NCBI GenBank assembly: GCA_035498405.1
Contig: DATKAE010000052.1
Span: forward strand, 44,493 to 108,492
DNA length: 64,000 bases
Source: DATBFU01 sp035498405
GTDB taxonomy: Bacteria > Acidobacteriota > Thermoanaerobaculia > UBA5066 > Gp7-AA6
Direction: 5' to 3'
The notes beneath the pieces are model-generated. The model saw only the letters and a program-made list of their open reading frames with translations, did no database searches and had not been told where the DNA came from. How positions within the stretch are numbered: position 1 is the first letter of the stretch; every line of letters starts with the position of its first letter. Below are positions 7,308 through 16,524 of the stretch, in pieces. A program made the translations under genes and the position numbers.

Positions 7308-8030
7308 ATGCGTAGCCTCCGCGCGGCGGCCGTCTGGGCCGCGATCGTCCTGCTCACCGTTTGTTTCGGGCTTCCCGCCATTCTCGCCGCCTATCTGCCT
7401 CCGCGGGGGGACTGGTTCTTGCGCTTCGCTCGAGGGTGGGCGCGATCGGTGTTGCGCGTCTCGGGCATCTCGATCGACATGCGCCACGCCGAACGGCTCG
7501 CTTCGGGCCGCAGCGTGGTCTTGGCGGCCAACCACGAGAGCTTCGCCGACATCGTCGTGCTTCTCGCCTGCCTGCCGCTCCCGGTGCGATTTCTCGCCAA
7601 GCGGAGTATTTTCCGCGTTCCGGTGCTCGGCTGGTCGATCGCTGCCGCTGGCTTCATTCCGGTTGACCGGGGAGACCCGTCTCGGGGAGCGGCGACGCTC
7701 GATGCCGCCTTGAAACGGCTGCGCAATGGCCGTTCCGTCGTGATTTTCCCCGAGGAGACGCGGACGAGAACCGGCGAGCTGCAGCCGTTCAAGAAGGGCG
7801 CGGCTCTGTTGGCGCTCCGTTCGGGCCTGCCCTTGCTGCCCGTCGGGTTGGCCGGCACGCGGCGGATCCTTCCGCCGGACAGCCTGGTCATGTCGCCGGG
7901 TCGGGCGGTCGTCAGCGTGGGCGAGCCGATCGAGGTCTCGGGCTCCGGCCCGAAGGAGGCTCGTCGGCTGACCGAACGGCTCCGCGCGGAAGTCGATCGA
8001 TTGCGGGAGGAGTCGGTGCACGGCGCCTGA
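7308..8030 (+). CDS. plsC: 1-acyl-sn-glycerol-3-phosphate acyltransferase (PlsC family)
   Basis: A 240-residue membrane-associated acyltransferase. A hydrophobic N-terminal segment (about residues 3-25) is followed by the catalytic NHESFAD (NHx4D motif), then FIPVDRGD, the substrate-binding FPEETRTRTG and PVGLAGTR, the four blocks of the PlsC fold. It should transfer the second acyl chain onto lysophosphatidate in phospholipid synthesis. I chose the ATG at 7308; a TTG 24 nt upstream is possible. No clear Shine-Dalgarno precedes it. The divergent neighbour is the Mla lipid transporter, so two lipid functions share this intergenic space. A related lyso-lipid acyltransferase role cannot be excluded. 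Confidence 0.85.
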   Translation: MRSLRAAAVWAAIVLLTVCFGLPAILAAYLPPRGDWFLRFARGWARSVLRVSGISIDMRHAERLASGRSVVLAANHESFADIVVLLACLPLPVRFLAKRSIFRVPVLGWSIAAAGFIPVDRGDPSRGAATLDAALKRLRNGRSVVIFPEETRTRTGELQPFKKGAALLALRSGLPLLPVGLAGTRRILPPDSLVMSPGRAVVSVGEPIEVSGSGPKEARRLTERLRAEVDRLREESVHGA

Positions 8031-8097
8031 AGCCCACGCTTCGTCTCAGAGATCGCGAGCGACCGAAGCGCGTGGTATTTTTCCCTCGGGAGACACG

Positions 8098-9171
8098 ATG
8101 TCGGCCACGACGGAACTGACGGAAGACAAGGTTCTCGAAGTCTTGAAGACGGTCCGGTTTCCGGGCCTGTCGCGCGACATCGTCTCCTTCGGCTTCGTGA
8201 AGGATCTGGCGGTTGGGGGCGGCAACGTTTCCTTCCGCCTCGAGATCACCACCGAGTCGCCGCGAGCGGCCGAGGAGATCGAACGCGAGGCCCGCGAGAG
8301 ACTACGGTCGCTGCCGGGTGTCTCGGCCGTGACCGTTCGCCTCGAAGTGAAGCCTCCGGGGCCCCCGGCGCCCCGCGGCGCCGCCGGTGTTCCACCGCCC
8401 CCCGCCAACATCCTGCCCGAGGTGCGCTTCTCGATCGCCGTCGCCTCGGGCAAGGGAGGGGTCGGCAAGTCCACCGTCGCGGCCAACCTCGCCCTGGCGC
8501 TCGAGCGGATCGGGCGGCGCGTCGGTCTCATGGACTCGGACATCTACGGTCCCTCCCAGCAGATGATGATGGGGATCTCCGAGAAGCCTTTCATCAACGA
8601 GTCGAACCAGATCGTGCCGGTCGAGCGCTACGGTGTGCGCGTCATGTCCCTCGGCTTCCTCATGGACGTCGATCAGCCCGTGATCTGGCGGGGTCCGATG
8701 GTGATGAAGGCGGTCGAACAGTTCCTACAGGATGTCGCCTGGGGGAAGCTCGATTTTCTCGTCATCGACCTGCCCCCGGGAACCGGCGACGCACAGCTCA
8801 CGCTGACCCAGAAGATTCACCTTTCCGGAGCGGTCATCGTGACGACCCCGCAGGACGTCTCGCTGATCGACGCCCGCAAGGGCCTGGCGATGTTTCAGAA
8901 GGTCAACGTTCCCGTGCTCGGGATTGTCGAGAACATGTCCTATTACGTCTGCCCCGAGTGCGGCCACCGCGAGGAGATCTTCAAGCACGGGGGCGGACGA
9001 AAAACGGCCGAGCAGTTGCACGTCCCCTTCCTGGGAGAAATCCCCCTCGACCCCGAGGTGGCGATCGGGGGGGACGCGGGACGGCCGATCGTGGCGGCGG
9101 AACCTCGTTCGCCGGTCACGGAGGCTTACCTGCGCATCGCCGAAGCGGTCGTGAAGCAGGTCGAGGGCTAG
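8098..9171 (+). CDS. apbC: ApbC/Mrp-type Fe-S cluster carrier ATPase
   Basis: A 357-residue P-loop ATPase of the Mrp/NBP35 family that binds and transfers [4Fe-4S] clusters to apoproteins in the cytosol. Residues 1-85 form the MIP18/DUF59 domain. After a Pro-rich linker comes the deviant Walker A GKGGVGKST (118-126). The cluster-binding pair is CPEC (C285, C288), and LPPGTGDAQLT is another hallmark. Length is typical. A GGGAG-like Shine-Dalgarno precedes the ATG. No Suf or Isc gene lies nearby; the next gene encodes a macro-domain protein. Confidence 0.94.
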   Translation: MSATTELTEDKVLEVLKTVRFPGLSRDIVSFGFVKDLAVGGGNVSFRLEITTESPRAAEEIEREARERLRSLPGVSAVTVRLEVKPPGPPAPRGAAGVPPPPANILPEVRFSIAVASGKGGVGKSTVAANLALALERIGRRVGLMDSDIYGPSQQMMMGISEKPFINESNQIVPVERYGVRVMSLGFLMDVDQPVIWRGPMVMKAVEQFLQDVAWGKLDFLVIDLPPGTGDAQLTLTQKIHLSGAVIVTTPQDVSLIDARKGLAMFQKVNVPVLGIVENMSYYVCPECGHREEIFKHGGGRKTAEQLHVPFLGEIPLDPEVAIGGDAGRPIVAAEPRSPVTEAYLRIAEAVVKQVEG

Positions 9172-9234
9172 CGAGCCCCACTGGGCGCGCGTATCGATCG
9201 CTGATACCCGACGCGGACGCCGGACGCCGTCATC

Positions 9235-9747
9235 ATGCCCGCCACCATCGAGCTCGCCCAGGGCGACATCACCGCGATGAACGTCGATGCGATCGTCAAC
9301 GCGGCCAACGAGCAACTTCAGCTGGGCTCCGGTGTGGCCGGCGCGATCCGGCGCCGTGGCGGGCCCTCGATCCAGGACGAGTGCAACCAGATCGGCGGGT
9401 GTCCCGTCGGGGGAGCCATCGTCACGTCGGGGGGCGACCTGCCGGCCAAGTGGGTCATCCACACCGTTGGGCCGATCTGGCGCGGCGGGGGAGAGAGCGA
9501 GGAGATGCTGCTGACCCTGGCGGTACGGGCGGCGTTCAAGCGCGCCGAAGAAATCGGTGCGCGCTCGGTCGCGTTGCCGGCGATCTCGGCCGGCGTCTAT
9601 GGCTTCCCGTTGCGACGAGCGGCCGAGCTTTCCATCGGCGCCGCTCGCTCTTTCGCCGCCGAAGCGGTTTCCGTCCAGCGCATTGTTTTCTGTCTCTATG
9701 ACGACGCCGCCATGGCCGCGTTCGAGCGCGCGTTCGGGGAGGGGTGA
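9235..9747 (+). CDS. Macro-domain protein (ADP-ribose / O-acetyl-ADP-ribose hydrolase)
   Basis: A 170-residue stand-alone macro domain. VDAIVNAANEQLQLGSGVAGAI is the ADP-ribose-binding and catalytic block, with the conserved Asn and the glycine loop, and GVYGFPLRRAAEL is the second phosphate-binding loop. Members remove the acetyl group from O-acetyl-ADP-ribose or strip ADP-ribose from proteins or nucleic acids. The sequence resembles the archaeal/bacterial AF1521-like group rather than the E. coli YmdB type. It starts at ATG, 63 bp after apbC, and ends 13 bp before the FG-GAP gene, so it may head or share that transcript. No toxin or sirtuin neighbour is visible. Confidence 0.9.
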   Translation: MPATIELAQGDITAMNVDAIVNAANEQLQLGSGVAGAIRRRGGPSIQDECNQIGGCPVGGAIVTSGGDLPAKWVIHTVGPIWRGGGESEEMLLTLAVRAAFKRAEEIGARSVALPAISAGVYGFPLRRAAELSIGAARSFAAEAVSVQRIVFCLYDDAAMAAFERAFGEG

Positions 9748-9760
9748 GCGAGACCGGCGA

Positions 9761-12700
9761 ATGGCGGACCTCATCCCACGGGCCCTGGTGTTTCTGCTCT
9801 CTTTGTATCCCGTGGCCTCCTCCTCGCTCACGGTCGCCGAACGCGCGAGACTCCAGACCGCTCGAAACGTCGGCCTGGCGGCCCTGGAAGAGGGAAATCT
9901 CCCGGAGGCCAGGCGGCGGTTCGAGGACGTTCGCAGGCTCGGGCCGTCGGAGCCGTTGGGATGGGCGGACGGCGCGGTCGCCGCGATGCGGGAGAAGAAT
10001 CTGGCCGAGGCCAGAAGGCTGCTCTCGGAGGCGGAGAGGCTCGCCCCGCGTGACCCTCGGATCCTGGCGTTGTCCGGGACGCTTTCGGAGCTCGCCGGCC
10101 AGACGGATGCGTCCATCGACTCCTTCGAGAAGGCCGCTGCCGGCGACCCGAAAGACCTGGCCTCGGCCTGGAGCGCCGCCCGGCTGCTGTCCGAGAAACC
10201 GGGCGGTCGTCCGAGCGCCATTCGAGCCGTCCGGGGGGCGCTCGACCAAGCGCCCGCGAATCTCTTTCTGCTGCTGCGCCTCTCGGAGCTCGAGAGGAGC
10301 GAGGGCAATCGCGGCGCCGCCCAGGAGGCGTTCGATCGCGCGCTCCACGAAGTCGAGTCGGCCTCGGCGGCGGACGAGAAACTGCAGCGGTACGCCGGCG
10401 AGGCGAAGGCCGCGCTGACGTCGGGGGACCTGGCTTCAGCGGCCCTGAAGGCGCGCCTCGTCGAGAATCTGCTGCGCGGGACGGGCCGCTACCAGCAGGC
10501 CCGACACGACGTAGAGCCGGGTATCGTCGGGCTTCCACTGGAGGACTGGACGGCGGTGCTGTCGGAGAAGATCCGCGCGGAACCAAGCGCGGTTCCCGTG
10601 CGCTTCGTGCCGCGTCGCGAGGAGGGTCTGGCCGCGCTGTCGGGCCTGGTCGCCGTCCGCGCCGCCGGCAAGGACGGCCGCGACCTGGCTTTCTCCGGCG
10701 CGGCGGGAATCGTGATCGCTCGAGCCCAGGAGGGGTACCGGGCGTCACCGCCGCTGCCCGGGTCATCGTCTGTCCCGGCCTTCGAGATCGCCGACGTCGA
10801 GAACTCCGGGGAGCTCGACGTGGTGGCGCCGGGAGCGCTTTTCGTCGCGAGCGCCGGCAACTACCGCAAGTCCCCCCTGCCGGCGGGCGAGCGCGTTCTG
10901 CCGCTCGACTACGACTCGGACGGCGATCTCGACCTGTACGTCAGCTCGCCCGGCGGCGACCGGCTCCTCCGAAACAACCTGGACGGTACCTGGACCGATG
11001 TGACGACGTCCGCCCTGCCGGCGGGCACGGGTTCTCGTGCCGCCGTCGCCGCCGACTTTGACCGGGACGGTGATGCCGATCTCGTCCTGGCTCGCGCGGG
11101 CGGCGGACTGCTTCTCTTAGATAACCGGCGCGGGGGCCGATTCACCGAGCGACCCGCGGGCCTTCCCGGCTCGGGCGGCGTGCTGGCGCTCGCGGCGGGC
11201 GACCTGAACGCCGACGGCCGGCCCGACCTCGTTTGGACGACTGAAACCGAGGCCTGGGTCTCGCTGAATCGCGGCGATGGGACGTTCCTGCCGCCGCATG
11301 CCTTGGGGTCAGGGGGAACGCCCCTCCTGTTCGATTTCGACAACGATGGAGCGCTGGATGTCTTCCTGGCCGGCTCCAGAGGTTCTTGGCTCTACCGCAA
11401 CGACGGTTCGGGATCGTTCACGCGCGTCGAGGAGGCCTTCCCGCCGGCGGCCGCCGCGGAGGCGGTCGATGCCGACGGCGATGGAGACCTGGACCTCGTC
11501 GTGATCACGGACAAAGGGTCGGCGCAGCTCTTTGTGAACGAAGGAGGAAACGCGAACGGGTGGATGGACGTGGCGCTTCGGGGCCTTCCCACCGGCTCCG
11601 CGAAGGTGAATCGCTTCGGCTACGGATCGGAGGTCGAGGCGCGATCGGGTCCGCTATACGTCTTCCGCACCGCCTGGCGGCCGGTGACGCACATCGGGCT
11701 CGGATCACGGCGCCGGGCGGACGTTCTGCGCATCCTGTGGACCAACGGCATTCCCCAGAACGCGCTCGATCCGCCGGCGCGGACGCTGCTCGAGGAGGTT
11801 CAACAGCTGAAGGGCTCGTGCCCGTTCCTGTTCGCCTTCGACGGGACCCGTTGGCGTTTCGTGACGGACGCTCTGGGCAAGAGCCCTCTCGGGCTCCTCT
11901 ACGACGGCGTGCACCAGGCCGCCTCCGACACGCGCGAGTGGCTCGTGGTGGCGGGGGCACTCCTGGCTCCGACGGGGGGAAGGCTGGTCCTCGACTTCAC
12001 CGAGGAGCTGTGGGAGACGGTCTACTTCGACCTCGCGGAGCTTTCCGCCGTGGACCACCCCGCGGGAACCGAGATCGTTTCGAACGAGCGGATGGTTCCG
12101 CCTCCCTTCCCGCCGAAGAGGCTCTTCACCGTCTCGCATCCGTACGTGCCGCGCGCCCTTGACGAAAGAGGCCGAGACCGAACGCAAGAGATCGCCCGCG
12201 AGGATGGCCTCCGTCTGGGCGACTTCGCGCCGACCCGATATCAGGGAATCGTCGCGCCACACGAGCTGGTCCTCGAGTTGCCGCGAGCGCGAGGCGCCGG
12301 CCGCGTGATGCTCTATCTGACGGGCTGGGTCTTCTACGCCGACACGTCGATCAACGTATCCCTTTCACAGGGCGGCCGGCCCGAGCGTCCCTTCGGGCCC
12401 CTCCTCGAGGTACCGGACGGGAAGGACGGATGGAAGACAGCCATCCCGGCGATGGGGTACCCGGCGGGGAAGACCAAGACGATGGCGCTCGATCTGTCCG
12501 ATGTGCTCGACCGGAGCGATCCGCGGGTGCGCATCCGCACGAATCTGGCAGTCTATTGGGACCGCATCGCGTACACCGTCGACGAGTCGGAGGCTCCTTT
12601 CCGACTGACGGCGGCTCCGCTCGAGTCCGCGCGGCTGTTCGAGCGCGGCTTTTCGCGGCGGGTCCGAGAGACGCCCGACGGCCCGCACGTCTTCCTGCAC

Positions 12701-13126
12701 GACGAAGTGGACACGGCGCCGCGGTGGGCCGACATGGCGGGCTTCTACACGCGTTTCGGCGACGTTCGGGAGCTGCTCGGATTCCCCGACGACCGCTACG
12801 TCGTCATGAAGGGAGGCGACTGCGTGCGTCTGGAGTTCGACGCGAGCCGCCTCCCGCCTCTCGCGCCCGGTTGGGTTCGCGACTACGTGCTCGTGCTCGA
12901 CGGCTGGGAGAAGGACGCGGACAAGAACACCGTGGCGGGACAGACCGTGCTGCCGCTCCCATTCCACGGGCAGGAAGACTCCCGCTACGGCGAGGGCCAG
13001 GCCTACCCCGACGACGCCAGCCACCGGCGCTTCCGGGAGAAGTACCTGACCCGCCGCGGCGGACCCGAGGAGTTCCGGGACGCGCTGCGCTCGAATCGAG
13101 GGTCGGCGGCCGAAGGCCGGCCGTGA
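9761..13126 (+). CDS. Secreted TPR / FG-GAP repeat protein with unassigned C-terminal region
   Basis: An 1121-residue exported protein. A signal peptide (residues 1-22, LIPRALVFLLSLYPVASSS) precedes about 200 residues of TPR-like helices (EEGNLPEARRRFEDV). FG-GAP/VCBS calcium-type loops follow: DYDSDGDLDLYV, DFDRDGDADLVL, DLNADGRPDLVW, DFDNDGALDVFL, DADGDGDLDLVV. A segment similar to the ASPIC/UnbV module follows (SRRRADVLRILWTNG). The last ~430 residues start at FLFAFDGTRWRFVTDALGKSPLG and have no motif I recognise; they look like beta-rich domains. The ATG at 9761 was chosen because the signal peptide starts there. Its stop overlaps the GTG of the next CRTAC1 gene (GTGA). Likely cell-surface or periplasmic; function unknown. 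Confidence 0.82.
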   Translation: MADLIPRALVFLLSLYPVASSSLTVAERARLQTARNVGLAALEEGNLPEARRRFEDVRRLGPSEPLGWADGAVAAMREKNLAEARRLLSEAERLAPRDPRILALSGTLSELAGQTDASIDSFEKAAAGDPKDLASAWSAARLLSEKPGGRPSAIRAVRGALDQAPANLFLLLRLSELERSEGNRGAAQEAFDRALHEVESASAADEKLQRYAGEAKAALTSGDLASAALKARLVENLLRGTGRYQQARHDVEPGIVGLPLEDWTAVLSEKIRAEPSAVPVRFVPRREEGLAALSGLVAVRAAGKDGRDLAFSGAAGIVIARAQEGYRASPPLPGSSSVPAFEIADVENSGELDVVAPGALFVASAGNYRKSPLPAGERVLPLDYDSDGDLDLYVSSPGGDRLLRNNLDGTWTDVTTSALPAGTGSRAAVAADFDRDGDADLVLARAGGGLLLLDNRRGGRFTERPAGLPGSGGVLALAAGDLNADGRPDLVWTTETEAWVSLNRGDGTFLPPHALGSGGTPLLFDFDNDGALDVFLAGSRGSWLYRNDGSGSFTRVEEAFPPAAAAEAVDADGDGDLDLVVITDKGSAQLFVNEGGNANGWMDVALRGLPTGSAKVNRFGYGSEVEARSGPLYVFRTAWRPVTHIGLGSRRRADVLRILWTNGIPQNALDPPARTLLEEVQQLKGSCPFLFAFDGTRWRFVTDALGKSPLGLLYDGVHQAASDTREWLVVAGALLAPTGGRLVLDFTEELWETVYFDLAELSAVDHPAGTEIVSNERMVPPPFPPKRLFTVSHPYVPRALDERGRDRTQEIAREDGLRLGDFAPTRYQGIVAPHELVLELPRARGAGRVMLYLTGWVFYADTSINVSLSQGGRPERPFGPLLEVPDGKDGWKTAIPAMGYPAGKTKTMALDLSDVLDRSDPRVRIRTNLAVYWDRIAYTVDESEAPFRLTAAPLESARLFERGFSRRVRETPDGPHVFLHDEVDTAPRWADMAGFYTRFGDVRELLGFPDDRYVVMKGGDCVRLEFDASRLPPLAPGWVRDYVLVLDGWEKDADKNTVAGQTVLPLPFHGQEDSRYGEGQAYPDDASHRRFREKYLTRRGGPEEFRDALRSNRGSAAEGRP

Positions 13127-14889
13127 CGGGCCGGGCACGACTGCTTCTGCTTCCGGCCGCGGCAGCGCTCGTTGCGGCAACGGCCGGGCCGGACGCGGGG
13201 CTCTTTCGCGACATCACCAAATCCTCCGGCATCCGCTTCCGGATCGGTTCGGACCTGCGCCACTTGAAGCTCATCCCGACGATGATCGGGGGCTGTGCCT
13301 TCGGCGACTATGACGGCGATGGCCTGCCGGATCTCTACGTCTCGAGCTCGATTCCGAAGTGGGGCAAGCCCAACCCGAAGAGTTGCGGGCGCCTGTATCA
13401 CAACTTGGGCCGCGGCCGCTTCGAGGATGTCACCGACAGAGCGGGCATCAAGGCGTGCGGCCTCGGAATGGGTGCCTTTTGGGCGGACCTGGACGGGGAC
13501 GGGAGGCTCGACCTGTACCTGACCAACGTCGGCCCGAACGCCGTTTGGTGGAACCGCGGCGACGGCGCGTTCGAGGAGGGCAAGGACACGGGTCTCGAGG
13601 ATCCTCTCTTTTCCGTCGGCGCGGGATTCCTCGATTACGACGGAGACGGGCGGCTGGACGTCGTGGTCGCCAACTACCTCGACTCGACGCCGGAGTGGGA
13701 GGCGGCTCAACCCCAGTTCGAGCTCCGCGTGCCGGAGGACTATGTCGGCCAGCCCTCTCACCTTTTCCGCAACGAGGGCGACCGCCACTTTCGCGATGTC
13801 ACGGAGGAGGCGGGTCTCGCCGTCGACCCGAGGGAGACCAAGACCCTGGGGGTAGCCGTTCTCGACTACGACGGGGACGGTTTTCCCGATCTCTACTTCG
13901 TCAACGACCGAGTCAGCAATCGGCTGTTCCGAAACCGAGGAAACGGTCGCTTCGAGGAGACGACTGCGGAGACAGGCGCCGGCGTGCTCGGAAGCCGTCC
14001 GCGTGCCGGAATGGGAGTCGCGGTCGGCGACCCCTTCGGTGCCGGCCGTCCGAGCCTCTTCGTCACCAACTTCGGCGGAGAGCCGAACAGTCTCTATCGC
14101 AACGTCGAGGGGACCCTCTTCGAGGATGCGGGAACGGCCTCCGGGGCGGCCGAGGTCGGGTTCCCCTTCGTGCGCTGGGGAACTCATTTCGCCGACTTCG
14201 ACAACGACGGTCTTCCGGATCTCTACGCAGTGGGCGGCCACTTGGCTTCGCGCATCGTCAGGGCGTTCGGCTACTACAAGAGCGGCCAGGCGAAGTACGT
14301 CGAGGCGGGGGACGGCGCGTATGCGCAGAGGACGGTCCTGCTTCACAACCTCGGGGACGGAAAGTACGAGGAATGGCGCGAGGCGGGGGATCTTGCCCGG
14401 ATCCGGATGGTCGGAAGGGGCAGCGCCGTGGCCGATGTCGATGGCGACGGGGCGCTCGACCTCTTCGTGGTGGACATCGACGGTCCGGCCAGACTCTTCC
14501 AGAACCGGGTCGGCAGCGTTCGCAGCTGGGTCTCGATCGAGCCGACCGTCGGGACAGACCGACACACCGTGTTGGGGACCCGGGTCCGGGTGACAGCGGG
14601 GGGCCGGTCTCAGACCCAGTGGTTCCTGGTGAGCCCGTCTTACGCCTCGGGCAGCCTGACCCCTCTGCACTTTGGCCTCGGCGACGCCGAGCAGCTGGAC
14701 GAAATCGAGGTGACCTGGCCCGGGGGCGAGAGGCAGGTCTTTCGGGGTGTCCCGGCTCGACGGGCCTACCGGCTGAGGCGCGGGGGCGGCCTCGAATCGG
14801 TCCCTCTCCCAGCTGCCCCGACGGAAATCGGGATGGTTGATGGCCCCCTCTCGCCGCGCGGGTTTATGATCGAGGGCACCGTCCCATGA
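13123..14889 (+). CDS. CRTAC1-type FG-GAP / ASPIC-UnbV protein
   Basis: A 588-residue exported protein with an N-terminal hydrophobic signal (LLLLPAAAALVAATAG). Calcium-binding FG-GAP loops repeat through the body: DYDGDGLPDLYV, DLDGDGRLDLYL, DYDGDGRLDVVV, DYDGDGFPDLYF, DFDNDGLPDLYA, DVDGDGALDLFV. They form a beta-propeller that ends in an ASPIC/UnbV module (TVLGTRVRVTAGGRSQTQW, ...IEVTWPGGERQVF). This architecture is expanded in Acidobacteria, Planctomycetes and Verrucomicrobia; the biochemical role is unknown. The GTG start overlaps the stop of the TPR/FG-GAP gene, and its own stop overlaps the rhomboid start (ATGA). The three genes therefore form one translationally coupled operon. A second member of the family lies on the minus strand at 17801-19537. 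Confidence 0.88.
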   Translation: MTGRARLLLLPAAAALVAATAGPDAGLFRDITKSSGIRFRIGSDLRHLKLIPTMIGGCAFGDYDGDGLPDLYVSSSIPKWGKPNPKSCGRLYHNLGRGRFEDVTDRAGIKACGLGMGAFWADLDGDGRLDLYLTNVGPNAVWWNRGDGAFEEGKDTGLEDPLFSVGAGFLDYDGDGRLDVVVANYLDSTPEWEAAQPQFELRVPEDYVGQPSHLFRNEGDRHFRDVTEEAGLAVDPRETKTLGVAVLDYDGDGFPDLYFVNDRVSNRLFRNRGNGRFEETTAETGAGVLGSRPRAGMGVAVGDPFGAGRPSLFVTNFGGEPNSLYRNVEGTLFEDAGTASGAAEVGFPFVRWGTHFADFDNDGLPDLYAVGGHLASRIVRAFGYYKSGQAKYVEAGDGAYAQRTVLLHNLGDGKYEEWREAGDLARIRMVGRGSAVADVDGDGALDLFVVDIDGPARLFQNRVGSVRSWVSIEPTVGTDRHTVLGTRVRVTAGGRSQTQWFLVSPSYASGSLTPLHFGLGDAEQLDEIEVTWPGGERQVFRGVPARRAYRLRRGGGLESVPLPAAPTEIGMVDGPLSPRGFMIEGTVP

Positions 14890-15626
14890 TTCCGATCTCC
14901 GACGACAATTCGGGCCGGCGCACCACACCGGTGGTGACCTGGGCGCTGATCGCTGCCAACGTCTTCGTGTTCGTGTTTCTCCAGGGCTTCGGCACCAACG
15001 AGCGCTTCACGCTCGCGTACGCCACGGTGCCGTACGAGATCATGACGGGACACGACGTCGCCCAGTCGATCCCCATCCGGGACGAGTACGGACGCACGCG
15101 GGGCTCGATCGATCTACAGCCCACCCCGATCCCGGTCTACCTGACGCTCTTCACCTCCATGTTCATGCATGGCGGTTTGGCGCACCTGCTCGGCAACATG
15201 CTTTATCTCCACATCTTCGGGGACAACGTGGAAGACGCGCTCGGCCACGCCCGCTACCTTTTCTTCTACCTGCTTTGCGGCGTCTTGGCCGGCCTCGCGC
15301 ACGTGCTGACGACCGCCATGCTGAAGAGCAACGCCCTGCTCCCGAGCCTGGGCGCCTCGGGGGCGATCTCCGGCGTGCTCGCCGGTTACGTTTCCCTCTT
15401 TCCTCACCGGCGGGTTCGGGTCCTCTGGTTCTACTCGATCATGGAGGTGCCCGCGATCTTCGCGATCGGAATCTGGTTCGTGTTCCAGCTGATCAGCGGC
15501 CTCGGCATGTTGGGTGGCGGGATGGGAGGAGTGGCCTACGGCGCGCACATCGGCGGATTCGTGGCCGGTCTCATCCTGGTCCGGGTCCTCGGCGGGCGTC
15601 GCGACCCGGCCTGGCAGGGGGCCTAG
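14886..15626 (+). CDS. Rhomboid-family intramembrane serine protease
   Basis: A 246-residue polytopic membrane protein with six or so hydrophobic segments. The catalytic serine is S158 in GASGAISG and the histidine is H221 in GAHIGGF. MFMHGGLAHLLGNMLYLHIFGDNVED is the conserved HxxxN block of active rhomboids. It should cleave single-pass membrane proteins within the bilayer. It is the last gene of an operon with two exported FG-GAP proteins, whose N-terminal hydrophobic segments could be substrates; that link is inference. A 48-residue loop between the first two helices (including EIMTGHDV and RDEYGRTRG) is longer than in compact rhomboids. The stop overlaps the convergent ureohydrolase. Confidence 0.92.
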   Translation: MIPISDDNSGRRTTPVVTWALIAANVFVFVFLQGFGTNERFTLAYATVPYEIMTGHDVAQSIPIRDEYGRTRGSIDLQPTPIPVYLTLFTSMFMHGGLAHLLGNMLYLHIFGDNVEDALGHARYLFFYLLCGVLAGLAHVLTTAMLKSNALLPSLGASGAISGVLAGYVSLFPHRRVRVLWFYSIMEVPAIFAIGIWFVFQLISGLGMLGGGMGGVAYGAHIGGFVAGLILVRVLGGRRDPAWQGA

Positions 15627-16498
15627 GAGCCCGGATTCTTGCGACGCCCAGGTTCGCCCGACGAGGCGGAGGCCGCGGTCTCCAGCATTTGAGCGGCGAT
15701 CTCCTTGACGAGCCTTCCGCAGACCATGGCGGTCATCCCGGACACGTCTTGGACCGGGTTGAACTCGACGATGTCGGCGCCGACGATCGGCGCCCGCAGA
15801 CCGTGGATCGCGTCGATGGCTTGCCGGGTCGAGAGCCCTCCCGGCTCCCGGTGGGAGACGCCCGGGGCGTGCGCGGGGTCGAGGGCGTCCATGTCGAAGG
15901 TGAGATAAACGGGTCCCTCGAGGTCGAGACGAAGCTCCGCCGGCCAATGGCGCATCTCGATCATCTCGACGCCGAATCGCGCGGCCTGCTCGCGCTGGCT
16001 TTGATTGACGGTGCGAATGCCCAACTGAACGAGCCGCTGTGCCAGCTCTTCCTCCATGATCCGCGCAAAGGGGCAGGCGTGAGAAAAGCGATCGCCCTGA
16101 AACACGTCATAGAGGTCCGGATGCGCGTCGAAGTGGAGGATCGAGAGGCGCGGGTAGCGCCGAGCGAAGGCGCGGAGGATGGGGTAGGTCACGGCATGGT
16201 CGCCGCCGAGCGAGATCGGAGAGAACCCGCGCGTGAGCAGATCCGCGACGGCCGCTTCGATGTGGGTTCGCATGTCGGCGCCCGATCGGAGACTCAAGTC
16301 GCCGGCATCGAAGAGCGTTTGCGGGGTGATCTCGAGACCCTTTTCTCCCCAGGAGTTGGAGGAGTCGCAGGCGAGTGCGGCCCGGATGAGGGGAGGAGCC
16401 CCCGCCGCGCCTCGAAGAAACGAAGAGCTCTCGTCCCAGGGAATGCCGAGGAGCGCGAGCCGGGGTCCGGCGGGGGACGTCGAGTCCGAATCAGCCAC
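15623..16498 (-). CDS. Agmatinase/arginase-family ureohydrolase
   Basis: A 291-residue member of the binuclear-manganese ureohydrolases. Metal ligands are visible in SLGGDH (H101), HFDAHPD (D124, H126, D128) and TFDMDALDP. The family hydrolyses agmatine, arginine, guanidinobutyrate or related guanidino compounds, releasing urea. The overall wording (GIPWDESSSFLRGAA, SHREPGGLSTRQAI) fits the agmatinase (SpeB-like) branch best, but substrate cannot be fixed from sequence. No arginine decarboxylase or spermidine synthase gene lies nearby. The start is GTG. The 3' end overlaps the rhomboid stop. Confidence 0.88.
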   Translation of the reverse strand: MADSDSTSPAGPRLALLGIPWDESSSFLRGAAGAPPLIRAALACDSSNSWGEKGLEITPQTLFDAGDLSLRSGADMRTHIEAAVADLLTRGFSPISLGGDHAVTYPILRAFARRYPRLSILHFDAHPDLYDVFQGDRFSHACPFARIMEEELAQRLVQLGIRTVNQSQREQAARFGVEMIEMRHWPAELRLDLEGPVYLTFDMDALDPAHAPGVSHREPGGLSTRQAIDAIHGLRAPIVGADIVEFNPVQDVSGMTAMVCGRLVKEIAAQMLETAASASSGEPGRRKNPGS

Positions 16499-16524
16499 AG
16501 GGGCCTGACGGGAGCCCGAGCTCT

